DNA of 64,000 nucleotides from an uncultured Alistipes sp. Its GTDB lineage: Bacteria > Bacteroidota > Bacteroidia > Bacteroidales > Rikenellaceae. The stretch lies in assembly GCA_944321185.1 (NCBI GenBank), contig CALUKH010000005.1:21237-85236 (forward strand). Reading direction: 5' to 3'. The notes beneath the pieces were generated by a model. That model had not been told where the DNA came from, searched no databases, and was given only the letters and a program-made list of their open reading frames with translations. Position numbers and translations under genes: made by a program. Within the stretch, counting starts at the first letter, position 1, and each line of letters begins with the position of its first letter. Of this stretch, positions 7,875 to 18,296 are shown in pieces.

Positions 7875-8693
7875 ATGGAACCTCGCATCGGAGTCATCAT
7901 CGTAGCCGGCGGCAGCGGACGCCGCATGGGCGGAAGCATCCCCAAACAGTTCCGTCTGCTGGGCGGAGAGCCCGTACTGGCCCGCACGATCGGCACCTTC
8001 GCCGCGGCACTGCCCGGCGCCGAGATCGTTGTCGTCCTGCCGGAGGGGCATATCCCCTTCTGGAAGGATCTGTCGGCCCGTTTCGAGGTGGCGCGCCATC
8101 ACGTAACGGCCGGTGGAAAGGAGCGTTTCGATTCGGTCCGCTGCGGACTGAAGGCCCTGCGGAGCGATCCCGATCTGATCGCCGTACAGGACGGCGTGCG
8201 CCCGCTGGGCACGGCGCAGATGATCCGCCGCGTGGCGGAGGCCGCTCTCACCTACGGTGCCGCCATTCCGGTTGTGGAGCCCGTCGATTCGTTCCGCCAG
8301 CTCGATGACGATCCGCAGAGCGCCGACCCGAAGTCACACCCGACGGACCGCAGCCGCCTGCGCATCGTCCAGACCCCGCAGATCTTCCGCAGCTGGCTGC
8401 TGCGCGAAGCTCTCGAACAAGACTACCGCCCGGAGTTCACCGACGACGCCTCGGTGGTCGAAGCGGCCGGCTATCCCGTCTTCCTGGCGCAGGGCGAACG
8501 CGGCAATCTGAAGCTCACCACCCCGGAGGATTTCATCGTCGCCGAAGCCCTTCTCGCGGCCCGCGAACAGGCCGACGAGCAACCATCGGAGCCCGTCACG
8601 GAAGAGCCCGTACCAGCCTCTGAGACCGACCATACCGCCGCCGGGCAAAAAACGACGCCGGAATGCTGCCGCCAAGCGCTCCGTGAACAATAA
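7875..8693 (+). CDS. ispD: 2-C-methyl-D-erythritol 4-phosphate cytidylyltransferase
   Basis: 272 residues. The nucleotidyltransferase signature VIIVAGGSGRRMGGSIPKQF lies at the N-terminus, with AVQDGVRPL and TDDASVVEAAGYPV further on, and NLKLTTPEDF near residue 215. It makes CDP-methylerythritol from MEP and CTP in non-mevalonate isoprenoid synthesis. The core ends near residue 230. About 40 extra C-terminal residues, rich in Glu/Pro/Thr, have no obvious role. It sits between the M23 lipoprotein gene and a PH-like membrane protein gene in the same direction. Confidence 0.95.
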   Translation: MEPRIGVIIVAGGSGRRMGGSIPKQFRLLGGEPVLARTIGTFAAALPGAEIVVVLPEGHIPFWKDLSARFEVARHHVTAGGKERFDSVRCGLKALRSDPDLIAVQDGVRPLGTAQMIRRVAEAALTYGAAIPVVEPVDSFRQLDDDPQSADPKSHPTDRSRLRIVQTPQIFRSWLLREALEQDYRPEFTDDASVVEAAGYPVFLAQGERGNLKLTTPEDFIVAEALLAAREQADEQPSEPVTEEPVPASETDHTAAGQKTTPECCRQALREQ

Positions 8694-8742
8694 ACCGACG
8701 GAGCACGGCGTTTGAATTTAATCCACAAGCCCGAAACACGCG

Positions 8743-9387
8743 ATGCAGAGCATCTACAAATACCGCTTCTCCCGTCGGACGATCTATCTGTCGATCGTCT
8801 ACCTGGCCATCTTCGCCCTGCTGGGCTGGGCGCTCTACCACCTCTACGAGGGCGGTTATCTTTCGGCGTGGTTCACCTCGTTCATCGTGGCGCTGATCGC
8901 CCTGATGGCCCTGTCGATCCCGCGCAAGATCGTCGTCATGGACGACCGTGTCGAGATCCGCTGTCTGCTGGACATCACCGAAATCCGGCGTGACGAGATT
9001 GCCTCGGTCCGCCGCGTCGAAACCCGTCGCATGAAGTGGCTCATTCCGATCTTCGGCGGATACGGATTCTTCGGATACTACGGCCATTTTCTCGATCTGA
9101 GACGCCTCGACCGTGTGCGGATCTACGCCTCGGAGTGGCGCAACTTCGTCGAAATCACCGACATCTATGAAGACCGCCTCTACGTCTCCTGCACGGATGC
9201 CGACCGGCTCGTGGCCGAACTGACGCCTCCCGGCGGCAACCGTCCCGACGAAGAGGATGAGGATGAGGAAACGGAAGGACAAGAGGCGGAACCGGGAAAG
9301 GCTGAGACGGAAAAGAAGGCCGTCCCGAAAACTGCGGCCCAAACGACACAGGCAACCGTCTCCCGGAACGAAAACAAGCCGGAGTGA
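8743..9387 (+). CDS. Small membrane protein with bacterial PH-like domain
   Basis: 214 residues. Two hydrophobic segments (about 12-32 and 40-58) form a hairpin, followed by a cytoplasmic domain containing [26 protein letters not shown] and [14 protein letters not shown] (each cited as short motifs of a beta-rich fold), reminiscent of bacterial PH (bPH) proteins. The C-terminal 40 residues are highly charged and Glu-rich. Many Bacteroidetes carry such proteins without known function. It follows ispD by 49 bp, in the same direction. The assignment to the PH fold is inference from the two-TM plus beta-domain layout. Confidence 0.7.
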   Translation: MQSIYKYRFSRRTIYLSIVYLAIFALLGWALYHLYEGGYLSAWFTSFIVALIALMALSIPRKIVVMDDRVEIRCLLDITEIRRDEIASVRRVETRRMKWLIPIFGGYGFFGYYGHFLDLRRLDRVRIYASEWRNFVEITDIYEDRLYVSCTDADRLVAELTPPGGNRPDEEDEDEETEGQEAEPGKAETEKKAVPKTAAQTTQATVSRNENKPE

Positions 9388-9445
9388 TCCCGGCAGTCAA
9401 TTTGCATATCAAACACCATTATTCACCTTTAAAAAACGAAAAGAG

Positions 9446-9610
9446 ATGAAAAAGTATCGTTGTGAAGTCTGCGACTGGGTGTATGACCCCGCAGTCGGCG
9501 ATCCCGATGGAGGTATCGCCCCCGGAACGCCGTTTGAGGAGCTTCCCGATGATTGGGTTTGCCCCGTTTGCGGCGTCGGCAAGGACCAGTTCGAAGAGGT
9601 GGCCGAGTAA
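9446..9610 (+). CDS. Rubredoxin
   Basis: 54 residues, the normal length. Two iron-binding pairs, Cys6-x-x-Cys9 (CEVC) and Cys39-x-x-Cys42 (CPVC), with the conserved aromatic residues Tyr4, Tyr13, Trp37 and Phe49 ([18 protein letters not shown] between the pairs). A one-electron carrier, in anaerobes typically feeding oxygen- or peroxide-reducing enzymes such as rubrerythrin or superoxide reductase; no such partner is adjacent. The start is the ATG after the A-rich leader CGAAAAGAG, identical to the leader of panC. A strong terminator lies 24 bp downstream. Confidence 0.97.
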   Translation: MKKYRCEVCDWVYDPAVGDPDGGIAPGTPFEELPDDWVCPVCGVGKDQFEEVAE

Positions 9611-9634
9611 GGAGACCGAATCTTCGAAACAGCA

Positions 9635-9670
9635 GGACGCTTCCCCCAATCGGAGAAGCGTCCTTTTTTT
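9635..9670 (+). terminator. Terminator after rubredoxin
   Basis: Perfect 9-bp arms GGACGCTTC (9635-9643) and GAAGCGTCC (9655-9663), then seven T. Confidence 0.9.
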
Positions 9671-9686
9671 GCGGCCGGCCAGCCAC

Positions 9687-9711
9687 AAAAAAAGAGCCGG
9701 ACTTGCGTCCG
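9687..9711 (-). terminator. Terminator of the dipeptidyl peptidase III gene
   Basis: On the minus strand CGGAC (9711-9707) pairs with GTCCG (9702-9698) over a 4-base loop, then GCTC and seven T (9693-9687). It faces the rubredoxin terminator between convergent genes. Confidence 0.75.
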
Positions 9712-9741
9712 ACCCCTCGCTCGAAAACCTTCCGCCCGGCG

Positions 9742-11769
9742 TCAGTTGACGTTCGGCAGGAAGGAGTAGTTCTTCGAATAGTTGAGCATCTGCTCCACGT
9801 AGTTGGCCGGGTAGGAGATCTTCACGTCGACGATCCGTCCATCCTTCTCGACCAGTTCGTATTCGGGGTTCACGAAGCCGCCGTAGGGCTCGATGTGAAG
9901 CGCCGCATAGCGCTCCAGCACCTCGTTGTGAAGCGTCGGATCGACCTGCACGCCGTAGCGCTCGACCAGCTCCCGACCCGCTTCGTAGTCACCCTCGGAC
10001 TTGATGCGCTGCACCTCGCGGAGCAGTTCGCCGAACAGCGTACGCAACTTCTCGAAGTCGTTGACCACCACGTAGGTCTTGCCCTCTTGCTTGACCAGTT
10101 CGATGACGTTGTCGGCCCGGCCGTGTTCGTAGCACCACTCCGAGATCAGTTTGCGGTTGCGCATGTGCGACTCCTCGACGTTCTTGCCCGGTTCGATGCG
10201 GGCCAGCTGCGTCATCAGACCGTTCATCACGTAGTGGGCATAGCCGGCCTTGGCCACGTCGAACGACGGAACAAGCCCCAGTTCGACCAACTTTGCGTCG
10301 CCCAGATAGTAGAGGCTGAAGAGGTCGGCACGCGCCTCCTCAAGCGTCGAACCGTAACTGCGCAGTTCGGAGCCCGTCACGCCGGGAGCCAGCTGTCCCG
10401 AGCCGTGGCCCAGACACTCGTGCAGGTCGGTATGCAGGTCGTCGGCCAGTTTGCCGTACTTGTCCATCCGCTCGCGGTCCTCGGCCCGCAGCACGAACTC
10501 CTCGTTGAAGCCGTTGCCGTGTGCCGCCTGGTCATAGGCGTAGGTGATGTTGTCGATCGTGACGGATTTCGAGCCGTACTCCTTGCGGATCCAGTCGGCA
10601 TTCGGCAGGTTGATGCCGATGGGCGTCGAGGGGAAGCAGTCGCCGCCCAGCATCGCAACGGTAATGACCTTGGCCGACACCCCCTTGACCACCTTCTTGC
10701 GGTACTGCGGGTCGACGGGCGAATGGTCCTCGAACCACTGGGCATTCGACGAGATGGCCTCCGTACGGTGGCAGGCCGCCGAATCGACGAAGTTCACATT
10801 GGCCTCCCACGAAGCCTTGAAGCCCAGCGGATCGCCGTAGGTCTCGATGAATCCGTTGACGAAGTCGACGTTCGAAACCGTGTCGCGCACCCAACCGATA
10901 TTATAGCGGTCGAACTCCTTCAGGTCGCCCGTACGGTAGTAGGCAATCAGTGCGGCGATGTTCGACTTCTGCGGTTCGCGGGCCACCGCCTCGGCCTTCT
11001 CAAGCCAGTAGACGATCCGCTCGATGGCGGCCGAATACATGCCGCCGATCTTCCACGTACGCTCGACGAGCTTGCCCGCATCGTCCTTCACCAGCTGGCT
11101 GTTCAGGCCGTAGGAGACCGGTTCGGGATCCGACGCATCGGCCGCCGCCATGCCGGCATAGAAACTCTCGGCCTCGGCCTGTGAGACACCTTTATAATAG
11201 TTGCTCGACGAGGTGAGCAGCAGATCGTCGCCCGCCCGCTGGTTCAGGCGCGTGGGATACATCGACGGATCGAAGATCGCCAGGCAGACCTCCTTGCGCA
11301 GGGCGTTCAGCTCGCCGAACTTCTCCTCGGGAATCGACTCGATGACGTCCAGGAGGTAACCCTCCGAGAATTCGGGCGTGAACTTGTCGTTCGAGTAGTG
11401 GTGATGGATGCCGTTGGCGAACCACACCTTCTTGAGATACTTTTCCAGGGCCTTCCACTCGGGCGTCGAGCGGTCGCCGGTGTAGTTTTCGTAGACCACC
11501 TCGAGGGTCCGGCGCACCGGAAGATTCGCCACGCAGTTCTGGTCGAAGAGGATGTCCCGGCCGCATTTGGCCGCTTCCGAAAGATAGTAGATCAGCTCCT
11601 TCTGCTCGAGCGGAAGCGCCTCGAAGCCCGGAACTTCATAACGAATGACCTTGATGTCGTCGAAACGATCGACGATCCACGGCGCCGCACTCTTCTGCGA
11701 AGCGTCGCCGCACGAGGTCATGACAGGTAAAACAAGGGTCATGGATGCAATGGTAAAAAGCCTTTTCAT
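9742..11769 (-). CDS. Dipeptidyl peptidase III (M49) lipoprotein
   Basis: 675 residues from the ATG that gives a lipoprotein signal peptide (MKRLFTIASMTLVLPVMTSC). The zinc motif of family M49 is present in its variant form HECLGH (residues 450-455), followed by the second motif EEARAD with the third zinc ligand Glu. It would release dipeptides from the N-termini of short peptides. The Cys in the zinc motif is known from Bacteroides DPP III, whereas most other members have HELLGH. The lipobox suggests a surface or periplasmic location, fitting peptide scavenging in a protein-fermenting gut bacterium. The gene is monocistronic, with a -7 box 24 bp upstream and a terminator behind it. Confidence 0.93.
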   Translation of the reverse strand: MKRLFTIASMTLVLPVMTSCGDASQKSAAPWIVDRFDDIKVIRYEVPGFEALPLEQKELIYYLSEAAKCGRDILFDQNCVANLPVRRTLEVVYENYTGDRSTPEWKALEKYLKKVWFANGIHHHYSNDKFTPEFSEGYLLDVIESIPEEKFGELNALRKEVCLAIFDPSMYPTRLNQRAGDDLLLTSSSNYYKGVSQAEAESFYAGMAAADASDPEPVSYGLNSQLVKDDAGKLVERTWKIGGMYSAAIERIVYWLEKAEAVAREPQKSNIAALIAYYRTGDLKEFDRYNIGWVRDTVSNVDFVNGFIETYGDPLGFKASWEANVNFVDSAACHRTEAISSNAQWFEDHSPVDPQYRKKVVKGVSAKVITVAMLGGDCFPSTPIGINLPNADWIRKEYGSKSVTIDNITYAYDQAAHGNGFNEEFVLRAEDRERMDKYGKLADDLHTDLHECLGHGSGQLAPGVTGSELRSYGSTLEEARADLFSLYYLGDAKLVELGLVPSFDVAKAGYAHYVMNGLMTQLARIEPGKNVEESHMRNRKLISEWCYEHGRADNVIELVKQEGKTYVVVNDFEKLRTLFGELLREVQRIKSEGDYEAGRELVERYGVQVDPTLHNEVLERYAALHIEPYGGFVNPEYELVEKDGRIVDVKISYPANYVEQMLNYSKNYSFLPNVN

Positions 11770-11793
11770 GCGCAGTATGGCGTTAGTTTCCGT

Positions 11794-11801
11794 CAAAGAT
11801 A
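11794..11801 (-). promoter_or_regulatory. -7 box of the DPP III gene
   Basis: TATCTTTG on the minus strand, 24 bp before the ATG at 11769. It is divergent from the panC promoter 45 bp away. Confidence 0.75.
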
Positions 11802-11845
11802 GTGCATTTTTTGAAATTTTCCTTCGTTATGTCTGCGGGAATTTC

Positions 11846-11853
11846 TACCTTTG
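11846..11853 (+). promoter_or_regulatory. -7 box of panC-panD
   Basis: TACCTTTG, 50 bp before the panC ATG. The leader ends in the A-rich CGAAAAGAG preceding ATG. Confidence 0.75.
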
Positions 11854-11903
11854 CCCCGCAATCCGTTTCAGAGTGAGACGAATTCATTTTCATTCGAAAA
11901 GAG

Positions 11904-12740
11904 ATGAAAGTATTTACAAGCGTCAAAGAGCTTCGCGCCGAACTCGATCGCACGGAGCAGTCCGGGATCGGTTTCGTTCCCACGATGGGTGCCCTGCATG
12001 CAGGTCACCGCTCGCTCGTCGAACGCGCCCGGCGTGAAAACCAAACGGTCGTCGTAAGCGTCTTCGTGAACCCCACGCAGTTCAACGACAAAAACGATCT
12101 GAAACACTATCCCCGCACCCCGGAGGCCGATGAAGCCCTGCTGCGCGATGCCGGTGCCGACTTCGTTCTGATGCCCTCGGTCGAGGAGATCTACCCCGAA
12201 CCCGACACCCGTGTCTTCGACTTCGGTCAGGTCGACAAGGTCATGGAGGGAGCCACACGCCCCGGACACTTCAACGGAGTGGCCCAGGTCGTCAGCCGGC
12301 TCTTCTCGATCGTGCGCCCGGCCCGCGCCTACTTCGGCGAAAAGGACTTCCAGCAGATCGCCGTCATCCGCGCCATGGTCGAGCAGCTGCATCTGCCCGT
12401 CCAGATCGTCGAGTGCCCGATCGTCCGCGGTGAGGACGGACTGGCCCTCTCGTCACGCAACCAGCTGCTCGATGCCCCCCACCGCGCCGCCGCTCCCCAT
12501 ATCTACGCCACGCTGCGCCGGGCCGTCGAGATGTCGCACCAGCTCGACCCCGAAGCCCTGAAGCAGTGGGTCGTGCGCGAGGTCGAGAGCAATCCCCTGC
12601 TCAAGGTCATCTACTACCAGTCGGTCAATGCCCGCACGATGCAGGAGGTCCACAGTTGGGACGACTGCGAACGCATCCAGGGCTGTATCGCCGTACAGGC
12701 CGGCGACATCCGTTTAATCGACAACATCCGTATCCGATAA
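11904..12740 (+). CDS. panC: Pantothenate synthetase
   Basis: 278 residues. The class I nucleotidyltransferase motif [13 protein letters not shown] carries the HxGH signature, followed by [25 protein letters not shown] and the loop YFGEKDFQQ. It joins pantoate and beta-alanine with ATP to give pantothenate, for coenzyme A. Its stop codon overlaps the start of panD (TAATG), so the two enzymes that make and use beta-alanine are translationally coupled. panB is not in the window. Confidence 0.97.
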   Translation: MKVFTSVKELRAELDRTEQSGIGFVPTMGALHAGHRSLVERARRENQTVVVSVFVNPTQFNDKNDLKHYPRTPEADEALLRDAGADFVLMPSVEEIYPEPDTRVFDFGQVDKVMEGATRPGHFNGVAQVVSRLFSIVRPARAYFGEKDFQQIAVIRAMVEQLHLPVQIVECPIVRGEDGLALSSRNQLLDAPHRAAAPHIYATLRRAVEMSHQLDPEALKQWVVREVESNPLLKVIYYQSVNARTMQEVHSWDDCERIQGCIAVQAGDIRLIDNIRIR

Positions 12741-13099
12741 TGAAATTCCAGATCGAAGTCATCAAATCGAAGATCCACCGCGTGACGGTCACCCAGGCCG
12801 ATCTCAACTACGTGGGCAGCATCACCATCGACGAGGCCCTGCTCGAGGCCGCCAACATGATCGAGGGTGAAAAGGTCCAGATCATGGACAACAACAACGG
12901 CGAACGCTTCGAAACCTACATCATCAAGGGCCCGCGCAACAGCGGCTGTATCTGCCTCAACGGCGCTGCGGCCCGCAAGGTGCAGGTCGGCGACGTCATC
13001 ATCATCGCCTCCTACGCCCTGATGGATTTCGAGGACGCCAAGCAGTTCCGTCCCTGGGTCATCTTCCCCGACACGGCAACCAACCGCCTCATCGAGTAA
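12740..13099 (+). CDS. panD: Aspartate 1-decarboxylase
   Basis: 119 residues. The self-cleavage site Gly26-Ser27 in [10 protein letters not shown] generates the pyruvoyl cofactor at Ser27. Other family features are a Tyr-rich [16 protein letters not shown] strand and [19 protein letters not shown]. It makes beta-alanine from aspartate, the co-substrate of PanC. The ATG overlaps the panC stop. A terminator-like hairpin lies about 100 bp downstream. Confidence 0.97.
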   Translation: MKFQIEVIKSKIHRVTVTQADLNYVGSITIDEALLEAANMIEGEKVQIMDNNNGERFETYIIKGPRNSGCICLNGAAARKVQVGDVIIIASYALMDFEDAKQFRPWVIFPDTATNRLIE

Positions 13100-13196
13100 C
13101 CCGAAGCCGGGAGGTAAAAGCTGGACCAGGTAAATGGGGAGGGTATGGAAAAATCTCCCCGATCCCGAAAAAACGGCGGATCAGCGCCGATCCATC

Positions 13197-13227
13197 GAAA
13201 AATCTCCCTCTCGAAGGGGGATTTTTC
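13197..13227 (+). terminator. Hairpin between panD and the DUF456 gene
   Basis: A 13-bp stem (13197-13209 with 13215-13227, one G-T pair) over a 5-base loop ends in ATTTTTCC. It probably terminates panCD. A second copy of the left arm, GAAAAATCTCCC, lies at 13148-13159 and could pair with the same right arm. Confidence 0.65.
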
Positions 13228-13239
13228 CATTTAAAATTC

Positions 13240-13247
13240 TATCTTTG
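13240..13247 (+). promoter_or_regulatory. -7 box of the DUF456-M16 pair
   Basis: TATCTTTG directly after the hairpin, 30 bp before the ATG at 13278. Confidence 0.7.
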
Positions 13248-13277
13248 TCTCGATCGGACTACCGACCCCCAGCCGCT

Positions 13278-13790
13278 ATGGATATTCTTCTGTCGACTTG
13301 CGCTTTTCTGCTCGCGATTCTCGGAATCGCCGGCTGTATCGTTCCGGCCCTCCCGGGAACCATCCTCTCCTACGGAGCCCTGCTGTGCGCCTATTTCACC
13401 TCCTACTCCCAGATCGGGGGCATGGCCCTCGGAATATGGCTTGCCGTCTGTGTAGCGGTCAGCGTCGCCGACTACTTCCTCCCGGCCTGGATGACCAAAC
13501 GCTTCGGCGGTTCACGCGCCGGATCGATCGGTGCCACCGTCGGCGTCTTCGTCGGATTCTTCCTCCTGCCGCCCGTCGGGATCATCCTCGGACCCTTCCT
13601 CGGTGCCGTCATCGGCGAACTCTTCAACAACCGCAAGGACTTTGCCAAGGCTCTCGTCGTAGGATGTGGATCGTTCCTCTCGTTCATCGTCGGAACCGGC
13701 ATCAAACTCATCGCCTCGATCGGCATCTTCATTCATATCCTGGCCGATACGTGGCCCGCTCTGCGCAACTGGCTTGCAACCGTTTTCTAA
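13278..13790 (+). CDS. DUF456 family membrane protein
   Basis: 170 residues, almost entirely hydrophobic, with about four to five membrane segments and Gly-rich turns (GSRAGSIGATVG, PPVGIILGPFLGAVIGE). The double-glycine helices match the DUF456 family, whose function is unknown. The start is the ATG after the -7 box, since upstream in-frame codons fall in the hairpin. The M16 protease gene follows after 16 bp, so the two are probably co-transcribed. Confidence 0.85.
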   Translation: MDILLSTCAFLLAILGIAGCIVPALPGTILSYGALLCAYFTSYSQIGGMALGIWLAVCVAVSVADYFLPAWMTKRFGGSRAGSIGATVGVFVGFFLLPPVGIILGPFLGAVIGELFNNRKDFAKALVVGCGSFLSFIVGTGIKLIASIGIFIHILADTWPALRNWLATVF

Positions 13791-13806
13791 ACAATAAACC
13801 TCATTT

Positions 13807-16707
13807 ATGAAAAAATTACTCACGCTGGCCGTCGTCGTCGTGGCGCTGCTTGCCGCCGCATGCAGCAAGTACAAGTACGAGACGGTCGAGGGCGATCCGA
13901 TGAACACGCGGATCTACACCCTTCCCAACGGCCTGAAGGTCTACATGAGCGTCAACAAAGAGACGCCCCGCATCCAGACCTACATCGCTGTGCGCGTCGG
14001 CGGCAAGAACGACCCCGCCGAAACCACCGGTCTGGCCCACTACTTCGAACACCTCATGTTCAAGGGTACGCCCAACTTCGGAACCTCGGACTATGCCGCC
14101 GAGAAACCCCTGCTCGACCAGATCGAACAACTCTTCGAGGTCTACCGTCAGACCGAAGACGAGGCCGAACGTCAGGCCATCTACCACCGCATCGATTCGA
14201 TCAGCTACGAAGCCTCGAAGATCGCCATCCCGAACGAATACGACAAACTGATGGCTGCCATCGGCGCCAACGGCACCAATGCCTACACGTCGCAGGACAT
14301 GACCGTCTATGAGGATGACATCCCCTCGAACGAGGTCGACAATTGGGCCAAAATCCAGGCCGACCGCTTCCGCAACCCCGTCATCCGCGGCTTCCACACC
14401 GAGCTGGAGACCATCTACGAGGAGAAGAACATGTCCCTGACGAAGGATAACCGCAAGGTCTGGGAGGCCCTCGATGCCGCCCTGTTCCCTCACCACCCCT
14501 ACGGCACGCAGACCGTCCTGGGTACGCAGGAGCACCTGAAAAACCCCTCGATCACCAACGTCAAGAACTACCACAAGACCTACTACGTCCCGAACAACAT
14601 GGCCATCTGCCTGTCGGGTGATCTGAACCCCGACGAGGTGATTGCCACCATCGACAAGTACTTCGGTGACATGCTGCCCAACAAGGATCTGCCCAAACTG
14701 AAGTTCCAGCCCGAAGAGCCCATTTCCGAGCCCATCGTGCGCGAGGTATACGGTCTGGAGGCGGCCAACGTCCAGATGGGTTGGCGGCTGCCGGGCACGT
14801 CGTCCGACCCGAACGACGTGGCGCAAATTGCCAGTGCCATCCTCAACAACGGTCAGGCCGGCCTGATCGACCTGGATCTCAACCAGCAGCAGAAGGTCCT
14901 CTCGGCCTACGGCGGTTATGCGGGCCAGCCCGATTACAGCACCTTCATCGTGGGCGGCAACCCCAAGGCCGGACAGTCGCTCGAGGAGGTTCGCGACCTG
15001 CTGCTCGACGAAGTGGCCAAACTGCGCTCGGGCGACTTCGACGAAGAGCTCATCCAGGCCTCGATCAACAACTTCAAGCTCTACCGGATGAAGGAGCTCG
15101 AATCGAACAACTCGCGGGCCGATCTGTACGTGCAGTCGTTCATCGCCGGCACGAACTGGGCCGACGAAGTCGCTCAGCTCGAACGCATGTCGAAGATCAC
15201 CAAACAGGACGTCATCGACTGGGCCAACAAGTACCTCGGCCCCGAAAGCTACGCCATCGTCTTCAAACGCGAGGGCGAAGACAAGAACGTCCAGAAGATC
15301 GCCGCCCCGAAGATCACCCCGATCGTCACGAACCGCGACAAGCAGAGCGCCTTCCTGACCCAGATCCAGAACTCCGAGGTGAAACCCATCGAACCGGTCT
15401 TCGTCGACTATCAGAACGACATGTCGCAGTTCGACGTGCGCGAGGGCATCCACGTCCTCTACAAGAAGAACGACCTGAACGACATCTTCACGCTCAACTA
15501 CATCTTCGACACGGGCTTCGAGAACGATCCCGCTCTCGAACTGGCCTTCATCTACCTGAGCTACCTGGGCACCGAAGCCATGTCGGCCGAACAGATCGCC
15601 TCCGAGATGTACGATATCGCCTGCTCGTTCTCGCTGCGTGCCGGAAGCAACACCAGCACCATCTCGATTACGGGTCTGAGCGAGAACATGCCCCGGGCCA
15701 TGGAGATCGTCGAGGGGCTGATCAACGGGGCCGTCGCCGATGAGGCGATCCTCGAGAACCTCAAGCAGGATCTGATCAAGTCGCGCGCCGACGCCAAACT
15801 CAGCCAGGCGAAGAATTTCTCCGCCCTGCAGACCTACCTCATCTACGGCGAGGAGTTCATCCGCCGTGCGACGCTCACCAACGAACAGCTGCAGGCCCTC
15901 GGATCGGAGGAGCTCATCGCCCGCGTGCGTGACCTGATGAGCAAACAGCACGAGGTGCTCTACTACGGTCCGATGACCCAGGACGAGGCCCGCACAAGCC
16001 TGGCCGACCACCACAAACCCGCCGCCGTCCTCACCCCGCTGGAGAAGCACTATCCGAAAAAACAGCTCACGGAGCAGAACCGCGTCATCCTGGCCCAGTA
16101 CGATGCCAACCAGCTCTACTACTTCCAGTACTCGAACCGCGGCGAAGGCTTCGACGTGACGAACGATCCCGGAATCACGCTCTACAACGAGTACTTCGGC
16201 GGCAGCATGAACTCGATCTGCTTCCAGGAGATGCGCGAGGCCCGCGGTCTGGCCTACACCGCATCGGCATGGCTCGCATCGCCCTCGTTCGCCGATGACA
16301 GCTACTCCTACATCTCGTTCATCGCCACGCAGAACGACAAGATGCAGACCGCCGTCAAGGCCTTCGACGAGATCATCAACCAGATGCCCGAATCACCAGC
16401 CGCCTTCCAGATCGCCAAGGATGCCATCCTGACCCGTCTGCGCACCGACCGTACCACGGGCATCGACGTGCTCAACTCCTACCTCGCACTGCGCCGCCTC
16501 GGACTCTCGGAGGACCGCGACCGGCAGATCTTCGAGAAGGTGCAGTCGATGACCCTCGACGACGTGAAGGCCACGCAGCAGAAGTGGGTCAAGGATCGCC
16601 CCTACACCTACGGCATTCTGGGCGACATCGAGAACCTCGACCTGAACTTCCTCAAGACGTTGGGGCCCATCACCACCGTCTCGCAGGAGGAGATCTTCGG
16701 ATACTGA
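13807..16707 (+). CDS. M16 (pitrilysin/insulinase) family zinc protease, lipoprotein
   Basis: 966 residues. The signal peptide MKKLLTLAVVVVALLAAAC places an acylated Cys at 19. The inverted zinc motif HYFEH spans residues 78-82 in a typical GLAHYFEHLMFKGT context, with the downstream ETIYEEKN carrying the third ligand Glu. The protein shows the duplicated M16 layout: an active N-terminal half and an inactive C-terminal half (with GGSMNSICFQEMREARGLAY, cited in part: REARGLAY) lacking a zinc motif. It would degrade peptides in the periplasm or at the outer membrane. It is monocistronic or paired with the DUF456 gene, and a terminator follows. Confidence 0.95.
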   Translation: MKKLLTLAVVVVALLAAACSKYKYETVEGDPMNTRIYTLPNGLKVYMSVNKETPRIQTYIAVRVGGKNDPAETTGLAHYFEHLMFKGTPNFGTSDYAAEKPLLDQIEQLFEVYRQTEDEAERQAIYHRIDSISYEASKIAIPNEYDKLMAAIGANGTNAYTSQDMTVYEDDIPSNEVDNWAKIQADRFRNPVIRGFHTELETIYEEKNMSLTKDNRKVWEALDAALFPHHPYGTQTVLGTQEHLKNPSITNVKNYHKTYYVPNNMAICLSGDLNPDEVIATIDKYFGDMLPNKDLPKLKFQPEEPISEPIVREVYGLEAANVQMGWRLPGTSSDPNDVAQIASAILNNGQAGLIDLDLNQQQKVLSAYGGYAGQPDYSTFIVGGNPKAGQSLEEVRDLLLDEVAKLRSGDFDEELIQASINNFKLYRMKELESNNSRADLYVQSFIAGTNWADEVAQLERMSKITKQDVIDWANKYLGPESYAIVFKREGEDKNVQKIAAPKITPIVTNRDKQSAFLTQIQNSEVKPIEPVFVDYQNDMSQFDVREGIHVLYKKNDLNDIFTLNYIFDTGFENDPALELAFIYLSYLGTEAMSAEQIASEMYDIACSFSLRAGSNTSTISITGLSENMPRAMEIVEGLINGAVADEAILENLKQDLIKSRADAKLSQAKNFSALQTYLIYGEEFIRRATLTNEQLQALGSEELIARVRDLMSKQHEVLYYGPMTQDEARTSLADHHKPAAVLTPLEKHYPKKQLTEQNRVILAQYDANQLYYFQYSNRGEGFDVTNDPGITLYNEYFGGSMNSICFQEMREARGLAYTASAWLASPSFADDSYSYISFIATQNDKMQTAVKAFDEIINQMPESPAAFQIAKDAILTRLRTDRTTGIDVLNSYLALRRLGLSEDRDRQIFEKVQSMTLDDVKATQQKWVKDRPYTYGILGDIENLDLNFLKTLGPITTVSQEEIFGY

Positions 16708-16746
16708 ACCCCGATCCGGCCGGCTCCTGCCGTGCCGTCTGAAATG

Positions 16747-16783
16747 AAAAGATCCCGGAGGCTGCAGCCTTCGGGGTCTTTTT
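16747..16783 (+). terminator. Terminator after the M16 gene
   Basis: AAAAGATCCC (16747-16756) pairs with GGGGTCTTTT (16773-16782) with an inner AGGCTGCAGCCT palindrome, then T residues. Confidence 0.8.
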
Positions 16784-16818
16784 GTTCGGTATGCTCGGCG
16801 TTCGATCCGCCGCGAAGA

Positions 16819-18228
<1,410 letters not shown>

Positions 18229-18296
18229 ATCGTTTCAAGTTTAAGTGTTGTATTCGTTTCGGCGCACGCAGCACGGCGGCACCGTTCTCCATTCCG

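Noticed and set aside
18229-18296. SAM or SAH riboswitch upstream of ahcY
   Set aside because: The gap is only 68 bp and shows no convincing multi-helix structure. ahcY probably belongs to the upstream run.
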